In this document: one piece after another, positions 1-10,966 of the stretch
Layout: the number at the start of each line of letters is the position of its first letter
Numbering within the stretch: the stretch's first letter is position 1
Origin: Linanthus parryae
Taxonomy: Eukaryota; Streptophyta; Magnoliopsida; Ericales; Polemoniaceae
Length of the DNA: 64,000 nucleotides
Direction of reading: 5' to 3'
Assembly: GCA_023055425.1 (NCBI GenBank)
Contig: JALGPY010000007.1
Location: 14,580,001-14,644,000, forward strand
Program-made: the position numbers and the translations under genes
Notes under the pieces: generated by a model
Databases searched by the model: none
What the model was told of the DNA's origin: nothing
Seen by the model: the letters and a program-made list of their open reading frames with translations, nothing else

Positions 1-1515
1 ATGATTTATATGCTATATTTGCACAAATATGTGAATTTGACTATTTCTAAGCCTAAGAGTGAAAAGTTGTGTTTCTAGCTTATTTGTGCATGTTTTCTCT
101 CATATTTGCTATGATAATTGCACGGGTTGTTTAGTGTTGTGTATATCAGGTAAAAGAGGTGCAATGGAGCTTATGAGATGCTTGGATATGCTTGGAATGG
201 AGCTAGATGAAGAGGAGAAAAGAAAACGCAAAGACGAAGCGAAGTTGGAAAAGTCACACAGGACCAGCCTGCACTCTTTTCGATTCCCAGGAAAATCTAC
301 AAATAATTTTGAAGCAAGGCTTGCGGCATTGGAAAGTAGACATCCGTAGCTTTCCAACGATATATGGTAGGACCAAAGACGAGTCCGTATGAGGGAGATA
401 CAGCCCGCGCAAAATCAGCAAAGAATTCTGTCCGGGAATTACAAAGTAGAGGGGCTGAAGTGCAATTTCGGCTTGTTTTCATTAAAAAGCGTGCCCAGCT
501 GGTAAAAAACGGGGAGAACAACCTAAGAACAGGAGATTGACGCATCTTTGAAGCCTTGGGAGCTAGGGAAGAAGGGAGACAAAGCTTGGAGCTTGGAAGA
601 TCATCAACATTGAAGATTCAAGCGTTTGATCATCTTTTCTTCTTCTATTCTTCATGAACTTCATTATTTTGATCATGTTGAACAATATTATGTCTAGCTA
701 AACTTCTTAAAGCTAGGTGATTGATGAGAAACTAGGGTTTGTTGGATGATTTTCCGGATTTTGGACTTGAAGCATGCTTTTGCTTAAATTCTATGAACGT
801 TCTTGTTAGCTTATCTATTCTTGTACTCAATTCTTAATGTTCTTGGCTTGATCACCCGTAGAATGTTACTTGTTGATAGGGTTGCACGAAAGTGAACTCG
901 TTGAGACGTGTTAAAGAATAGTTAGGTGATCTTGTAGTTTCTTGAGACTGAGAGGAGATAGGAATTTGATCAATCTTGTGAGGGTAGTTTCGATTGATTG
1001 TGTTAGAACTTAGTGAATTCGGTGGACCGATAGGACCCGGTGAACGAGCCTAACAAATCAATTAGATTGTAGTAATAGACGGAGGTGGACCGAGAGGACC
1101 CGAAATCTATTGTTTACACAAATTCACGTGAGATCGAGAGAAGATCGTGATGAGCATTACCTTATATAACTAGAACGTGAGTAGAGTGTTTCATGCATAA
1201 CCCGGAAATCGTTAACAACCCTAGGGACCATCAATTTCCTAGTTCTTTCTCATTAATCGTAATCAAATCATAGTTTATCGTTGTTTAAATTGAAAACTTA
1301 CAAAAATATCTTGTCATTTAATTTACGTCGCTTGTTTGTGGGCGACAACGTTCCAACTTAAAACAACTTTTTACCGGCTACTTAGATATCGTAAAGTTAA
1401 TTTCTAGTTAGCTAGTAATCGTAAATTCCCTTGGGTTCGATATTCGGAGTCGTAAAATACTTCACTTACTACTTGACCGTATACTTGCGTTTAAGCGCGT
1501 AAAGAATTCGCGTCA
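1..1515 (+). mobile_element. Athila-like LTR, plus orientation, left end cut by the window
   Basis: The first ~550 bases match the reverse complement of the LTR seen at 8042-9685, for example the stretch around 40-150 against 9450-9600. This copy is therefore in the opposite orientation to the main element. The similarity fades after about 600, and the 3' part (1140-1515) has the look of a plant Athila LTR end, closing on CGTCA at about 1515. No protein is encoded. Short open frames inside (59-349 and others) are LTR sequence, not genes. It could be a solo LTR or the right end of an element starting outside the window. Confidence 0.6.
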
Positions 1516-2087
1516 ATCCTACACTTCAAGTGAGTTGCTCTCACGTATTGCCACCAAATTTTCACTAAGTGTTTGACCATTTTTCATCTAGGGGGTTAAA
1601 GTGCCATTACAAAAACTTCATTAAATTGCATTTGCCTCCCCTCTTCATGTATTTTCAATGTTTCTTCACGATTTCTTCTTCTTCGTTTAAGCTCCCGAAA
1701 AATTTCCAAAGCTTGTTTTCCCTCTCCGCTTCATCTCCGCAAGCTCCGTTCTTGCCAAAACAACACGAAACACAACCCGTGCGATCAAACGTGACAAAAA
1801 ATACATAAAATATTGCGAGAAACGCCTGGATTAACAATATAATGTCTAGAGCTAAGATTCTACGTTTTCTCTCTAATAATAGTGTAAAACTAAGATTATC
1901 AACCCGGAAAGTACGCAAAACTATATAAAACGTGCAAGAAATATAACTCTAATAAGAGTTATCAAATCCCCCACACTACCTTTTTGCGCGTCCCGAGCAA
2001 AATAAACCTTACAATACGTTTTAATCCACCGAATTGCATACAACTTTACTAGCCATGTGACACAAACAACTCACACACACAAAAACT
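1516..2087 (-). mobile_element. Remnant of a second minus-oriented Athila-like element (LTR edge, polypurine tract, stub of internal region)
   Basis: At 1950-1964 the plus strand reads toward GAGTTATCA, and 1965-1976 carries a pyrimidine run (AATCCCCCACAC). On the minus strand this is a polypurine tract followed by an LTR start TGATAACTC. The same junction occurs at 3731-3755 in the main element, including the following TCCCGAGCAAA word. Only about 120 bp of internal region (1965-2087) separates this edge from the next LTR at 2088. The left limit of this remnant is uncertain. Confidence 0.5.
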
Positions 2088-3743
2088 TGACACGATTTCT
2101 TACGTGTATACGCAAGTGCACGGTCGAAGTAATAAAGAGTGAGTATTGAAACTCAGGTTGTCGAACCCACAAGGACAGATAGTAAGTTTATTGTTATTGA
2201 GAGATTAAATCTAAAGAGTGTAATTGAAATAACAGGAAGAAAGTTGTTGATTTGAGAAGTTGTCACCCCCAATCAAGTGACAGTATTAAACTAACTAAAA
2301 TAATATATTTTTTTGTATTTTCTGAATTAAAAAACGTTTTATCAAATATAGAGAGGAACTAGGCGATCTATGGATCACCTAGGGCAGTAGACAATTCCGG
2401 ATATTGCTTTGAAACATGTAATATTGAGTATGCTCTTGATCACGTCTAATTACTTACAATCTCCTCTCGGTCTCATGTAAGCCTATGCTAGGTTCTGTAA
2501 TCGTCATCTGTCGATCCATAAACTACATCACCTAACAAGCATTAAGAATAATCCTACGTTTTGATCCAAACCCTAACGTTTCTCCTTCCACTCCATCACG
2601 ATACGGGGTTTCTAGCAATCCTAGATTCACAAGCTAATAAATCTTCATCTGTCAGTCCATCAATCTTTCACCAAGTAGATACCCTAGTTCATGACGCTAG
2701 GTAGCATAAAATTAAGAACAAGATTACTAGAAGAAGCAAATTCATTATTACTTTAAGCTAAGATAACACGATATGTATTGAAACATCTCATATGATCATT
2801 CATATCCTACCAAGCACGTATCAATAGTGCAAGTTCAACAATCCATCAAACGAGATAAAATCAATCCATCACATGAATCCATAAACGTGAATCAAACAAA
2901 CAAATCCGGAAACGGTGTCTAACAAAACCCTAGGCTCTCCATAGAGCCTAGCCAATAAAACTACTCAAATATGCTGAAAATATATGCTGAAAATAAAAGC
3001 TAACACGTTCATAGTATTGAGAAACGATAGAAAAGATAGGAGGGAAAGTCAAATTCGTGACGAAAATCTCGTTCGGGCGACTCCGGCGTCGTTCTCCATG
3101 CCCCTCGTGCCCCCTAGCCTTCCTCTATCTTCCCCAGCAGCTTCTTCTGTGTTCTTAGGTCTAAGAATCGTGATTTATTTCCAAGGCACGAATTTCTAAG
3201 TGATTTGGCCGAAATTTGCACTTAAGCCCCTCTACTTTGTAATTCTCGGCCAAAATTATTTGCTGACCTTGCGCGGGCTGTATCTCCCTCATACGGACTC
3301 GTCTTCGGGCCTACCATATATCGTTCGAAAGCTATGGATGTCTACTTTCCAATGCCGCAGGCCTTTCTCCAAAATTATTTTTAGATTTTCCTGAGAATCG
3401 AAAAGAGTGCAGGCTGGTCAGGAGTGACTTTTCCAACTTTTCTTCGTCTTTGCGTCTCCTTTTCTCCTCTTCATCTAGCTCCATTCCAAGCATATCCGAG
3501 CATATCATAAGCTCCAATGCACCTATTTTACCTGAGATACACAACAATAAACAACCCATACAATTATCATAGCAAATATGAGAGAAAACATGCACAAATA
3601 GGCTAGAAACACAACATTTCACTCTTAGGCTTATAAATCGTCAAATTCACATATTAGTTCACATATAACACATAAATCATGTGAAATAAGCCTATTAAAA
3701 GTACTATAGAAGTATAAAAATAACTCATAAAAGAGAGTTATCA
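2088..3743 (-). repeat. 3' LTR of the Athila-like element
   Basis: It begins on the plus strand with TGACACGATTTC and ends with AGAGTTATCA, giving TG...CA ends on both strands. It is repeated at 8042-9685 with scattered single-base differences and small indels; for example, an extra short stretch at 2966-2990 duplicates 'atatgctgaaaat'. The open frames inside (2984-3199, 3200-3394, 3332-3622) recur at the same places in the other LTR and are not genes. Confidence 0.75.
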
Positions 3744-3762
3744 AATACCCCCACACTTACCT
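3744..3762 (-). other. Polypurine tract of the Athila-like element
   Basis: On the minus strand the purine-rich AAGTGTGGGGGTATT lies directly before the LTR start TGATAACTC. This is the plus-strand DNA priming site expected upstream of a 3' LTR. Confidence 0.65.
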
Positions 3763-6700
3763 TTTGCTCGTCCCGAGCAAATCACTGTTTACTAGCCGAC
3801 TCAAGACGCAAACGACTCGACACGACTCATGACTATGAAACTATATGAGCTAACTACAATCCAACTCGATTATACACAATGCAAACATTTAAAAGACGTA
3901 CATATTTTTCTTCTTTTTCTGAGATTGGGCAACTTCTCTATCATAAACCGAAATCATCAAATCCTCACAAGCTCACTTTGAAATTTCACGACCTGTAGTA
4001 AGAAATGATATATGATGATCCTATGCGCAAACTCACTAAGGCGTCCCGAAACATCCACCAAACCAAACAAGATACCACACGTCTTTTGACTCAGAGGGTC
4101 TAGGCATCTCAAGTCACTAAGTGGTCTTTCTTCGCCAAGTCATTTGAGGTTTTCAGACCTTCTTAGCCGTTATTGCTTTTGAAATGCAAATTATCCCATT
4201 GACGGGAGACACAACTCCTGTGTAATACGGCTTGACTTTAGTTTCCCTCTTAACCTCTACATTGGATTGAATCCAAATTTTCCGCGCGAACGGAAGCACA
4301 TTAGGTTGTTTCTCCTTGAAGCATAATTTTTTTTTCTTTTTTCAGATTTTCATTTTTCTTTTCTTTCCTCCAATGTTTTTACAACCGTGCATTAGAGATT
4401 AAGAGTGTGGGCCTTTTATGATTTTCTCTTGGAACCACCTTAAGGGATGGTGGTGTACGCTCCTCGGCTTCGATTAGGCCGAAAACTCGTACCACATGCA
4501 ACCGACTCTACACGAAGGTCCATCCCAGATTCTAAGAGTCCACAAGTTTCCACGGGAAACGGATTATTCAACCACCTAGAGACTAAATCCTCCTAGCACA
4601 CTAAAGAAGTCAAAAGTATGCCCGTAATCTACTTTCACTATTCCGAGTACCCGGGACATCCTGTCGTGAGACTCGCGCACAAAATACTAGAATTAAAGTA
4701 TCCCTACTACGGTGCTTCTTACTCTCATGAGCTCTTTCACTGGATTCTCTTCGGTTTCTAGGTCTTAAGTTGCCCTTTCTCAAATTTTAAATTTTTATGG
4801 ATTTTCGCTTTTCTATTTTTTTTTTTCTCTTTTTTTTCATTTTTTCCTAACTCTATATGCATATGGCCAACTCGATTAACCAAAACTTTTGGTAGGGTGA
4901 CTCAATTATTTAAAAGTGCAAACTAAACAGTAACTAATCTAAAATTAAGCACAATACAACAGTATATTTAAATATGACTCGGACTACAAGTACTACATTG
5001 ACTCACTATACGTCAATCTAATGTACATGTAATTGGCGATGCAGACACGGACATGGCTAGCAAATAGCTAAAAATCCCTCCACACTTGAGCGCGTCGTTG
5101 TCCTCAACGAATTTAGAGCTAAAACAGAGGACTTGGCATTCAAATGCGAGGGGCAGTGATTCTACTTGGAGTTAAAGTCATGGAACAAGAAGGTAGCTCA
5201 ACAAATATAGAGATAAAACGAACTACGTGCACTTGACAAGTTGTGTGTACCGAAATTAAGCAAGTACTCAAGTATTCCCTAGGATTCTAACAGCTAATCC
5301 CAGCGGCGACTAAGCACCGTGACAAAGTAGTCAAAATAAACCCCTAGAGCAAGTACGATGTGCCTAAACGATAAGTAAAGAGAGAGACAAGAATACTCAC
5401 AACTGACACAAGGTCGGGGACGAATTCCGATAAGTGCTAACTGAGATAGCAAGAACAATCCCCAAGCAAACATTGTGTGCACAAATGCAAGCTCCCTTGC
5501 GGTCGAGCGTGTGGAACACACCGGGGTCGATTGATCTCTTGTTGCTGACGAAAAGAGAATGAAGAATCCCCGAACTCACATTGCGTACGCCAATGCGAGC
5601 TCCCGTGAAGGTCGAGTGCGCGATAGCACAGCGGGGTAGATGTCTTCATCCAAATTCTCATTCTTTTTCTATCTGAGTCCATAGCAATTTTCAACAGAGT
5701 TCTCTTTTTAGTTGACCATTGTTGTCTCAGCTTCTCATTCTTTTTTTTATCTGCAGTACCCATCAAATAACACAAACAGCCCCATCACACAATTTCTTTC
5801 TACTTCACTGTAGCCCACAAGTTCTTGTATTGTCCAACCCCATCAAACAATTGCTCAGACAGCCCAGCAAATAACTTTTACTTCTCAAGGTACTGGGTAC
5901 GGTTTTAGAGACGAAGGGGATACAGAGATGATGGTTTTCTGGTTGATGGATTTTCAATTTGAATCAAAGAAGGGAGAGGGATTGAAGGCTGGTGATTTCC
6001 GTTGCAGAGGTACTGGGTTCAATATAGGTCGAGGCTGAGAGGTGTTTGCTGGTTGAAATCGAGTTGGGACTGTTTTGGGTGCTCTTGTTTCTGGGTTCTC
6101 TTGATTGGGGATTCGGCAGGCAAGGATCCAATTGGCGGTCGCAGTTATCAGAGAGGGCGGAGATGAGTGGGTGTTTTGTGAATTGGAGGTGGGTCTTGGT
6201 CGTGGATTACGGCGGTGGAGAAGAGCCGGTGGAGTTCTGGGTTTCCGGCTTGGATGTTGGTCGGCTATGGTGGGTCTGGGCTTTGGGTTTGTTCGATTGA
6301 GGACAGAGAGAAGATGGATTGAGGGCTGGTGATTTCGGGGATGGAGGGTGTGGGTTCTGGTTTGGCCGGCTTCAATGGCCGACGAGCAAGGCGGCTAGGC
6401 GGCGAATTTTAGGGATTGGGGTTGTGATTGGAGGTCAGAGAACAGTGGTTCTCTCGATCGGGGAAGAAGGTCAGGGTTGCGTAATTCGGTGGTGTTTGGG
6501 TCGTTGGTTACTTGGTCGGGCTTTCTCGATCGGCCGAGCTTTCTCGTCAGGTTTGGTGGATCAGTGACCGACGGAAATCAGAGAGACAGAGGCCGTGGTT
6601 GCTGGGTTGGGGTCTCTTTCGGAGGCCATGGTGGAGCGGTTGGTCGGAGAGAAGGGAGGAAGAAAGCCGCCGAATTTCATGGCTGGTTGGCGGTTTTGTG

Positions 6701-7026
6701 GTCGGTTGTTACAGCGGTGGTGAGTTGTGGGTGGAGTAGCTGGGTTTATTCGAGATTGATGGTGGTTGGTTGTTCGATTCTTGACCAGGAACAATGGTGG
6801 ATGCCGGTAGACGAGGTAGCTTTGTTGGGTGTCGTTCTCTGTGGCTAGGGCTGCAGGAGAGAAAGCTGAGGAAGACGATGGTGGCCGGTTGCGTTGAAAC
6901 ACAATGGGGTACGCATGTGTATTTTTCAGAAGTCTGCTTATTTTCACTTGCCTCCCCCAATGCTAAGAAGCAACCATAAGGGGCTTCACTTGACATTTTC
7001 AGAAAGAACACACAGCACCCCTACTG
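3763..7026 (-). mobile_element. Internal region of the Athila-like element, non-coding part
   Basis: No gene is supported. 4320-4370 and 4790-4850 are T-rich. 5290-5780 has repeated ~35 bp phrases around 'gcgagctcccttg / ggtcgag', including GAACACACCGGGGTCGATTG and AGCACAGCGGGGTAGATGTC. 5930-6900 is markedly G-rich on the plus strand and unlike its surroundings, as if captured from elsewhere. Frames on either strand here (for example 6046-6300 plus, 6561-6947 minus) show no recognisable domain and overlap each other. Confidence 0.5.
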
Positions 7027-7910
7027 CTAGAAAATAGACTTTTCTCGCCACTTTTTCTTCCTCCACCATCTTTCCTCCTTCTTTCTCTTCTCAAGTGAAC
7101 AAGAACAAATTCTCACTAGAAGCATGAATCTCAATAACGATGAACCCGGATTGAAAATGTAAAACTTCACCGTAAACTTTTTCTTCTTCTTCCAATTCAT
7201 GAGAATTGACATCATAATTATTTCAATACTAAGCTCAAATCTCCCATGTTCTGAGAAGAGATTGATGTCCTCTTTGATCATCCTCTCAATTTGTGGTACT
7301 TTCATTGAAGATTCAAACGGTAAGCCATAAAGTACGAAAGTTTGAATACCTTCATCTCCTTTATATGAAGTACTCGAACTATCAACAACATCGATTTCGA
7401 TGTCTTTCTCATCTTCATCAAGCTCACACATGGGATGGTCCATCAAATTCACAACCGAAGAGTCGAGATCGTCAACATTAATTCCATGAAGAAGACTTTC
7501 AATCTCACCGAAAATAGCATCGTGCTTCTCCCCCATACTTGATTCAACCCACGAATCAATGTTTGGACAACTTGAGATACAAAATGGCTCATCGTCATCT
7601 TCTTCGGGCTTTGAGAAGGTTGGAGCACATTCTTCAATAGAATGTAGATTGAAAATCGTATAGAATTCGTCAAGTCTTGCTTTAAATTCTGTCTCGTCAA
7701 CCCCGTTCTCATTACACTCTGTTTCAATTCTTCGATTCCCTTATGCAGTTCTCCAAATAATTTCTGAAGCAAGTATTGGCGGCTATACATCATGCTTTTG
7801 TTGGCATAATATTCACCACTATCTCCTTCAGGGTAGAATCCATCCTCGCGATCAATCAGTTGCGCTAAACAAACAAAACGTCCTTCTTTATTATTCCCCA
7901 TGCTTAGCAA
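7027..7910 (-). pseudogene. Frameshifted acidic open frame next to the primer-binding site of the Athila-like element
   Basis: Two overlapping minus-strand frames follow the primer-binding site, where gag would lie. The frame at 7449-7910 begins MLSMGNNKEGRFVCLAQ and continues with acidic and Tyr-rich sequence (FYPEGDSGEYY). The frame at 7027-7536 continues with MGEKHDAIFGEIESLLHG and an acidic segment (ELDEDEKDIEIDVVD). The switch of frame near 7500 suggests one broken protein. I recognise no capsid, zinc knuckle or protease motif. It may be a degenerate gag-like protein specific to non-autonomous Athila relatives. Confidence 0.45.
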
Positions 7911-8018
7911 AATACCTGCACACCAAAGATCTCAAAAAATAATGTGAGGTGACAAGAATAAATAATAATAAAAAAAAAACTCTCTAAACTAATTTCTAAT
8001 TAGCAAATAAACCACTGT

Positions 8019-8035
8019 CCCCGGCAACGGCGCCA
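8019..8035 (-). other. Primer-binding site for tRNA-Asp
   Basis: The plus strand reads CCCCGGCAACGGCGCCA, the known 3' end of plant tRNA-Asp including CCA. The minus strand is therefore TGGCGCCGTTGCCGGGG, located 6 bp inside the LTR edge at 8042. This fixes the element's orientation and its use of tRNA-Asp as primer. Confidence 0.9.
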
Positions 8036-8041
8036 AAAACT

Positions 8042-9685
8042 TGACACGATTTCTTACGTGTATACGCAAGTGCACGGTCGAAGTAATAAAGAGTGAGTAT
8101 TGAAACTCAGGTTGTCGAACCCAAAAGGACAGATAGTAAGTTTATTGTTATTGAGAGATTAAATCTAAAGAGTGTAATTGAAATAACAGGAAGAAAGTTG
8201 TTGATTTGAGAAGTTGTCACCCCCAATCAAGTGACAGTATTAAACTAACTAAAATAATATATTTTTTTGTATTTTTTGAATTAAAAAACGTTTTATCAAA
8301 TATAGAGAGGAACTAGGCGATCTATGGATCACCTAGGGCAGTAGACAATTCCGGATATTGCTTTGAAACATGTAATATTGAGTATGCTCTTGATCACGTC
8401 TAATTATTTACAATCTCCTCTCGGTCTCATGTAAGCCTATGCTAGGTTCTGTAATCGTCATCTGTCGATCCATAAACTACATCACCTAACAAGCATTAAG
8501 AATAAACCTACGTTTTGATCCAAACTCTAACGTTTCTCCTTCCAGTCCATCACGATACGGGGTTGCTAGCAATCCTAGATTCACAAGCTAATAAATCTTC
8601 ACATGTCAGTCCATCAATCTTTCACCAAGTAGATACCCCTAGTTCATGACGCTAGGTAGCATAAAATTAAGAACAAGATTACTAGAAGAAGCAAATTCAT
8701 TATTACTTTAAGCTAAGATAACACAATATGTATTGAAACATCTCATATGATCATTCATATCCTACCAAGCACGTATCAATAGTGCAAGTTCAACAATCCA
8801 TCAAACGAGATAAAATCAATCCATCACATGAATCCATAAACGTGAATCAAACAAACAAATCTGGAAACGGTGTCTAACAAAACCCTAGGCTCTCCATAGA
8901 GCCTAGCCAATAAAACTACTCAAATATGCTGAAAATAAAAGCTAACAAGTTCATAGTATTGAGAAACGATAGAAAAGATAGGAGGGAAAGTCAAACTCGT
9001 GAGGAAAATCGCGTTCGGGCGACTCCGGCGTCGTTCTCCATGCCCCTCGTGCCCCCTAGCCTTCCTCTATCTTCCCCAGCAGCTTCTTCTGTGTTCTTAG
9101 GTCTAAGAATCGTGATTTATTGCCTTGGCACGAATTTCTAAGTGATTTGGCCGAAATTTGCACTTAAGCCCCTCTACTTTGTAATTCTCGGCCAGAATTA
9201 TTTGCTGATCTTGCGCGGGCTGTATCTCCCTCATACGGACTCGTCTTCGGGCCTACCATATATCGTTGGAAAGATACGGATGTCTAATTTCAAATTTCGC
9301 AGGCCTTGCTCCAAAATTATTTGTAGATTTTCCTGAGAATCGAAAAGAGTGCAGGCTGGTCAGGAGTGACTTTTCCAACCTTTCTTCGTCTTTGCGTCTC
9401 CTTTTCTCCTCTTCATCTAGCTCCATTCCAAGCATATCCGAGCATCTCATAAGCTCCAATGCACCTATTTTACCTGAGATACACAACACTAAACAACCCG
9501 TACAATTATCATAGCAAATATGAGAGAAAACATGCACAAATAGGCTAGAAACACAACTTTTCACTCTTAGGCTTATAAATCGTCAAATTCACATATTAGT
9601 TCACATATAACATATAAATTATGTGAAATAAACCTATTACAAGTACTATGGAAGTATAAAAATAACTCATAAAAGAGAGTTATGG
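8042..9685 (-). repeat. 5' LTR of the Athila-like element
   Basis: This is the direct repeat of 2088-3743. The left end TGACACGATTTC matches exactly. The right end reads GAGAGTTATGG instead of GAGAGTTATCA, so the terminal CA (TG on the coding strand) is lost or recombined away. On the minus strand this LTR precedes the primer-binding site at 8019-8035. Confidence 0.75.
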
Positions 9686-10950
9686 GGTATTTGCAAGTGA
9701 TGTCACCAATATTTAAATGATGGGAATACACTATTTCGTCATTTGGTCTCTATAGGAAGGGAATGAAAATTATAACGTGAAAGTTGTCGAAGCAATAAAG
9801 AAATTGATTTAAGTTACTGATGATTTCATAAAAGATAACTTATAAGGAAGATGAAACAATACATAATTTCTTTACTTTTAGCCATAGAACTGAACTTGTG
9901 AAAATATATTTTAACTTTTCATCTATATTACGCATCCTTAAGTTTGTTCACATAAAGTTGGAATGATAAATCTTTGTGTAGTGGCTTGGTTCACTTATAT
10001 TAATGTGAAATTAATTATATTTTTTAGGTCTTACGAAATTGCATTTTATAAATATGTTGCCAACAGAAGAAAATGATAATGTAAAAAAGAATTTTAATGT
10101 AATATATTGATATTAGGAATAGAGATCTTTCTATTTTAAAAAATTGTTGAATCATTTTCATCACCAAGAAAGACATCTCAGTCTTGCAGCCCATTGCAAT
10201 CATCATTTTTTGTAGTTCAAGCAAAAATAACTTAATCAAAGTTATATTTTATGAAATAAAAAGTTGGACATGCACGAGACAAGAATATGTGTTGTAACAA
10301 AAAACCTCTATATAAATTATTTAGTATCCTAGCAACCATGGGATTATCTTCAAAAGACAGAAAATTTTTATGGGTTGGTACTGTCAACAATGGCTCGAAA
10401 TTGAATTTTTTTTCTAGCTACTTGAGAACAAACTACTAACGAGTTCGCATCTTAGTGTGATATTTCCTTTGGTATCAATTAAATACTTAGTTATTAGTGT
10501 CTTCTTTATTTCAAAGAACGCTAATCGTCTTATTTGTTTATAGTATATATTATATGCCTTCGAATATTTCATGGCGGGGATTAAAAGTTAAAAGTCAATT
10601 ATTTTCGTGACTCGATTAAATTGTCTTGGTAGACATGATTCTTGCAGTGCATCGCACGAGTTCAAAGCTATTTGTGATCAATTCTTAAGGCAATCAAGTT
10701 ATGTTATTTAATACACATTATATCATATAAAGTGTTAATTTTTGAGAAATAAAATTTCCAAAATAATTCACACTAACGTATGTAACACATAAAAAAAAGA
10801 GAAAAGAATGAATGTTGCATTCCAATAAACAGTGAAAGTCATAGCTCAAATGAATAGAAGATAAACAACATACAACATTATTGTGAAATTCATAAGAAAA
10901 GAAAAACAAACATTAACTAATTAAAGCAAATGAAGATACTCTACTGGATT
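9686..10950. other. AT-rich stretch with no gene seen
   Basis: About 1.26 kb of AT-rich sequence. Neither strand has a coding frame with recognisable composition; the minus frames at 10024-10239 and 10718-10909 are low-complexity. No terminal inverted repeats were found. Its right end supplies the target site of the retroelement that starts at 10967. Confidence 0.5.
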
Positions 10951-10966
10951 AAGTAATGAAATGAGA
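10951..10966 (+). repeat. Target-site duplication, left copy
   Basis: AAGTAATGAAATGAGA is repeated exactly at 13975-13990, immediately after the poly(A) of the retroelement between them. Sixteen bases is typical of L1-type target-primed insertion. Confidence 0.9.

Larger units (their letters stand above)
2088..9685 (-). mobile_element. Athila-like (Ty3/gypsy) LTR retrotransposon without recognisable gag-pol, minus orientation
   Basis: Two nearly identical direct repeats, 2088-3743 and 8042-9685, are the LTRs. A primer-binding site complementary to tRNA-Asp lies directly inside the right LTR and a polypurine tract inside the left one, so transcription runs right to left. The 4.3 kb internal region has no recognisable reverse transcriptase, protease or integrase. 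It contains a frameshifted acidic coding remnant (7027-7910) and non-coding sequence. This resembles a large retrotransposon derivative moved in trans. No matching 5 bp TSD is visible: AAACT precedes 2088 and GGTAT follows 9685. The unit may therefore have been reshaped by recombination. Confidence 0.75.

Noticed and set aside
2984..3199. Open frame of 71 codons repeated at 8926-9141
   Set aside because: Both lie at the same position in the two LTRs of one element; the similarity is LTR identity, not gene duplication.
6046..6848. Several overlapping plus-strand frames rich in Gly, Trp and Arg
   Set aside because: They arise from G-rich sequence, overlap in all frames and show no domain or start context.
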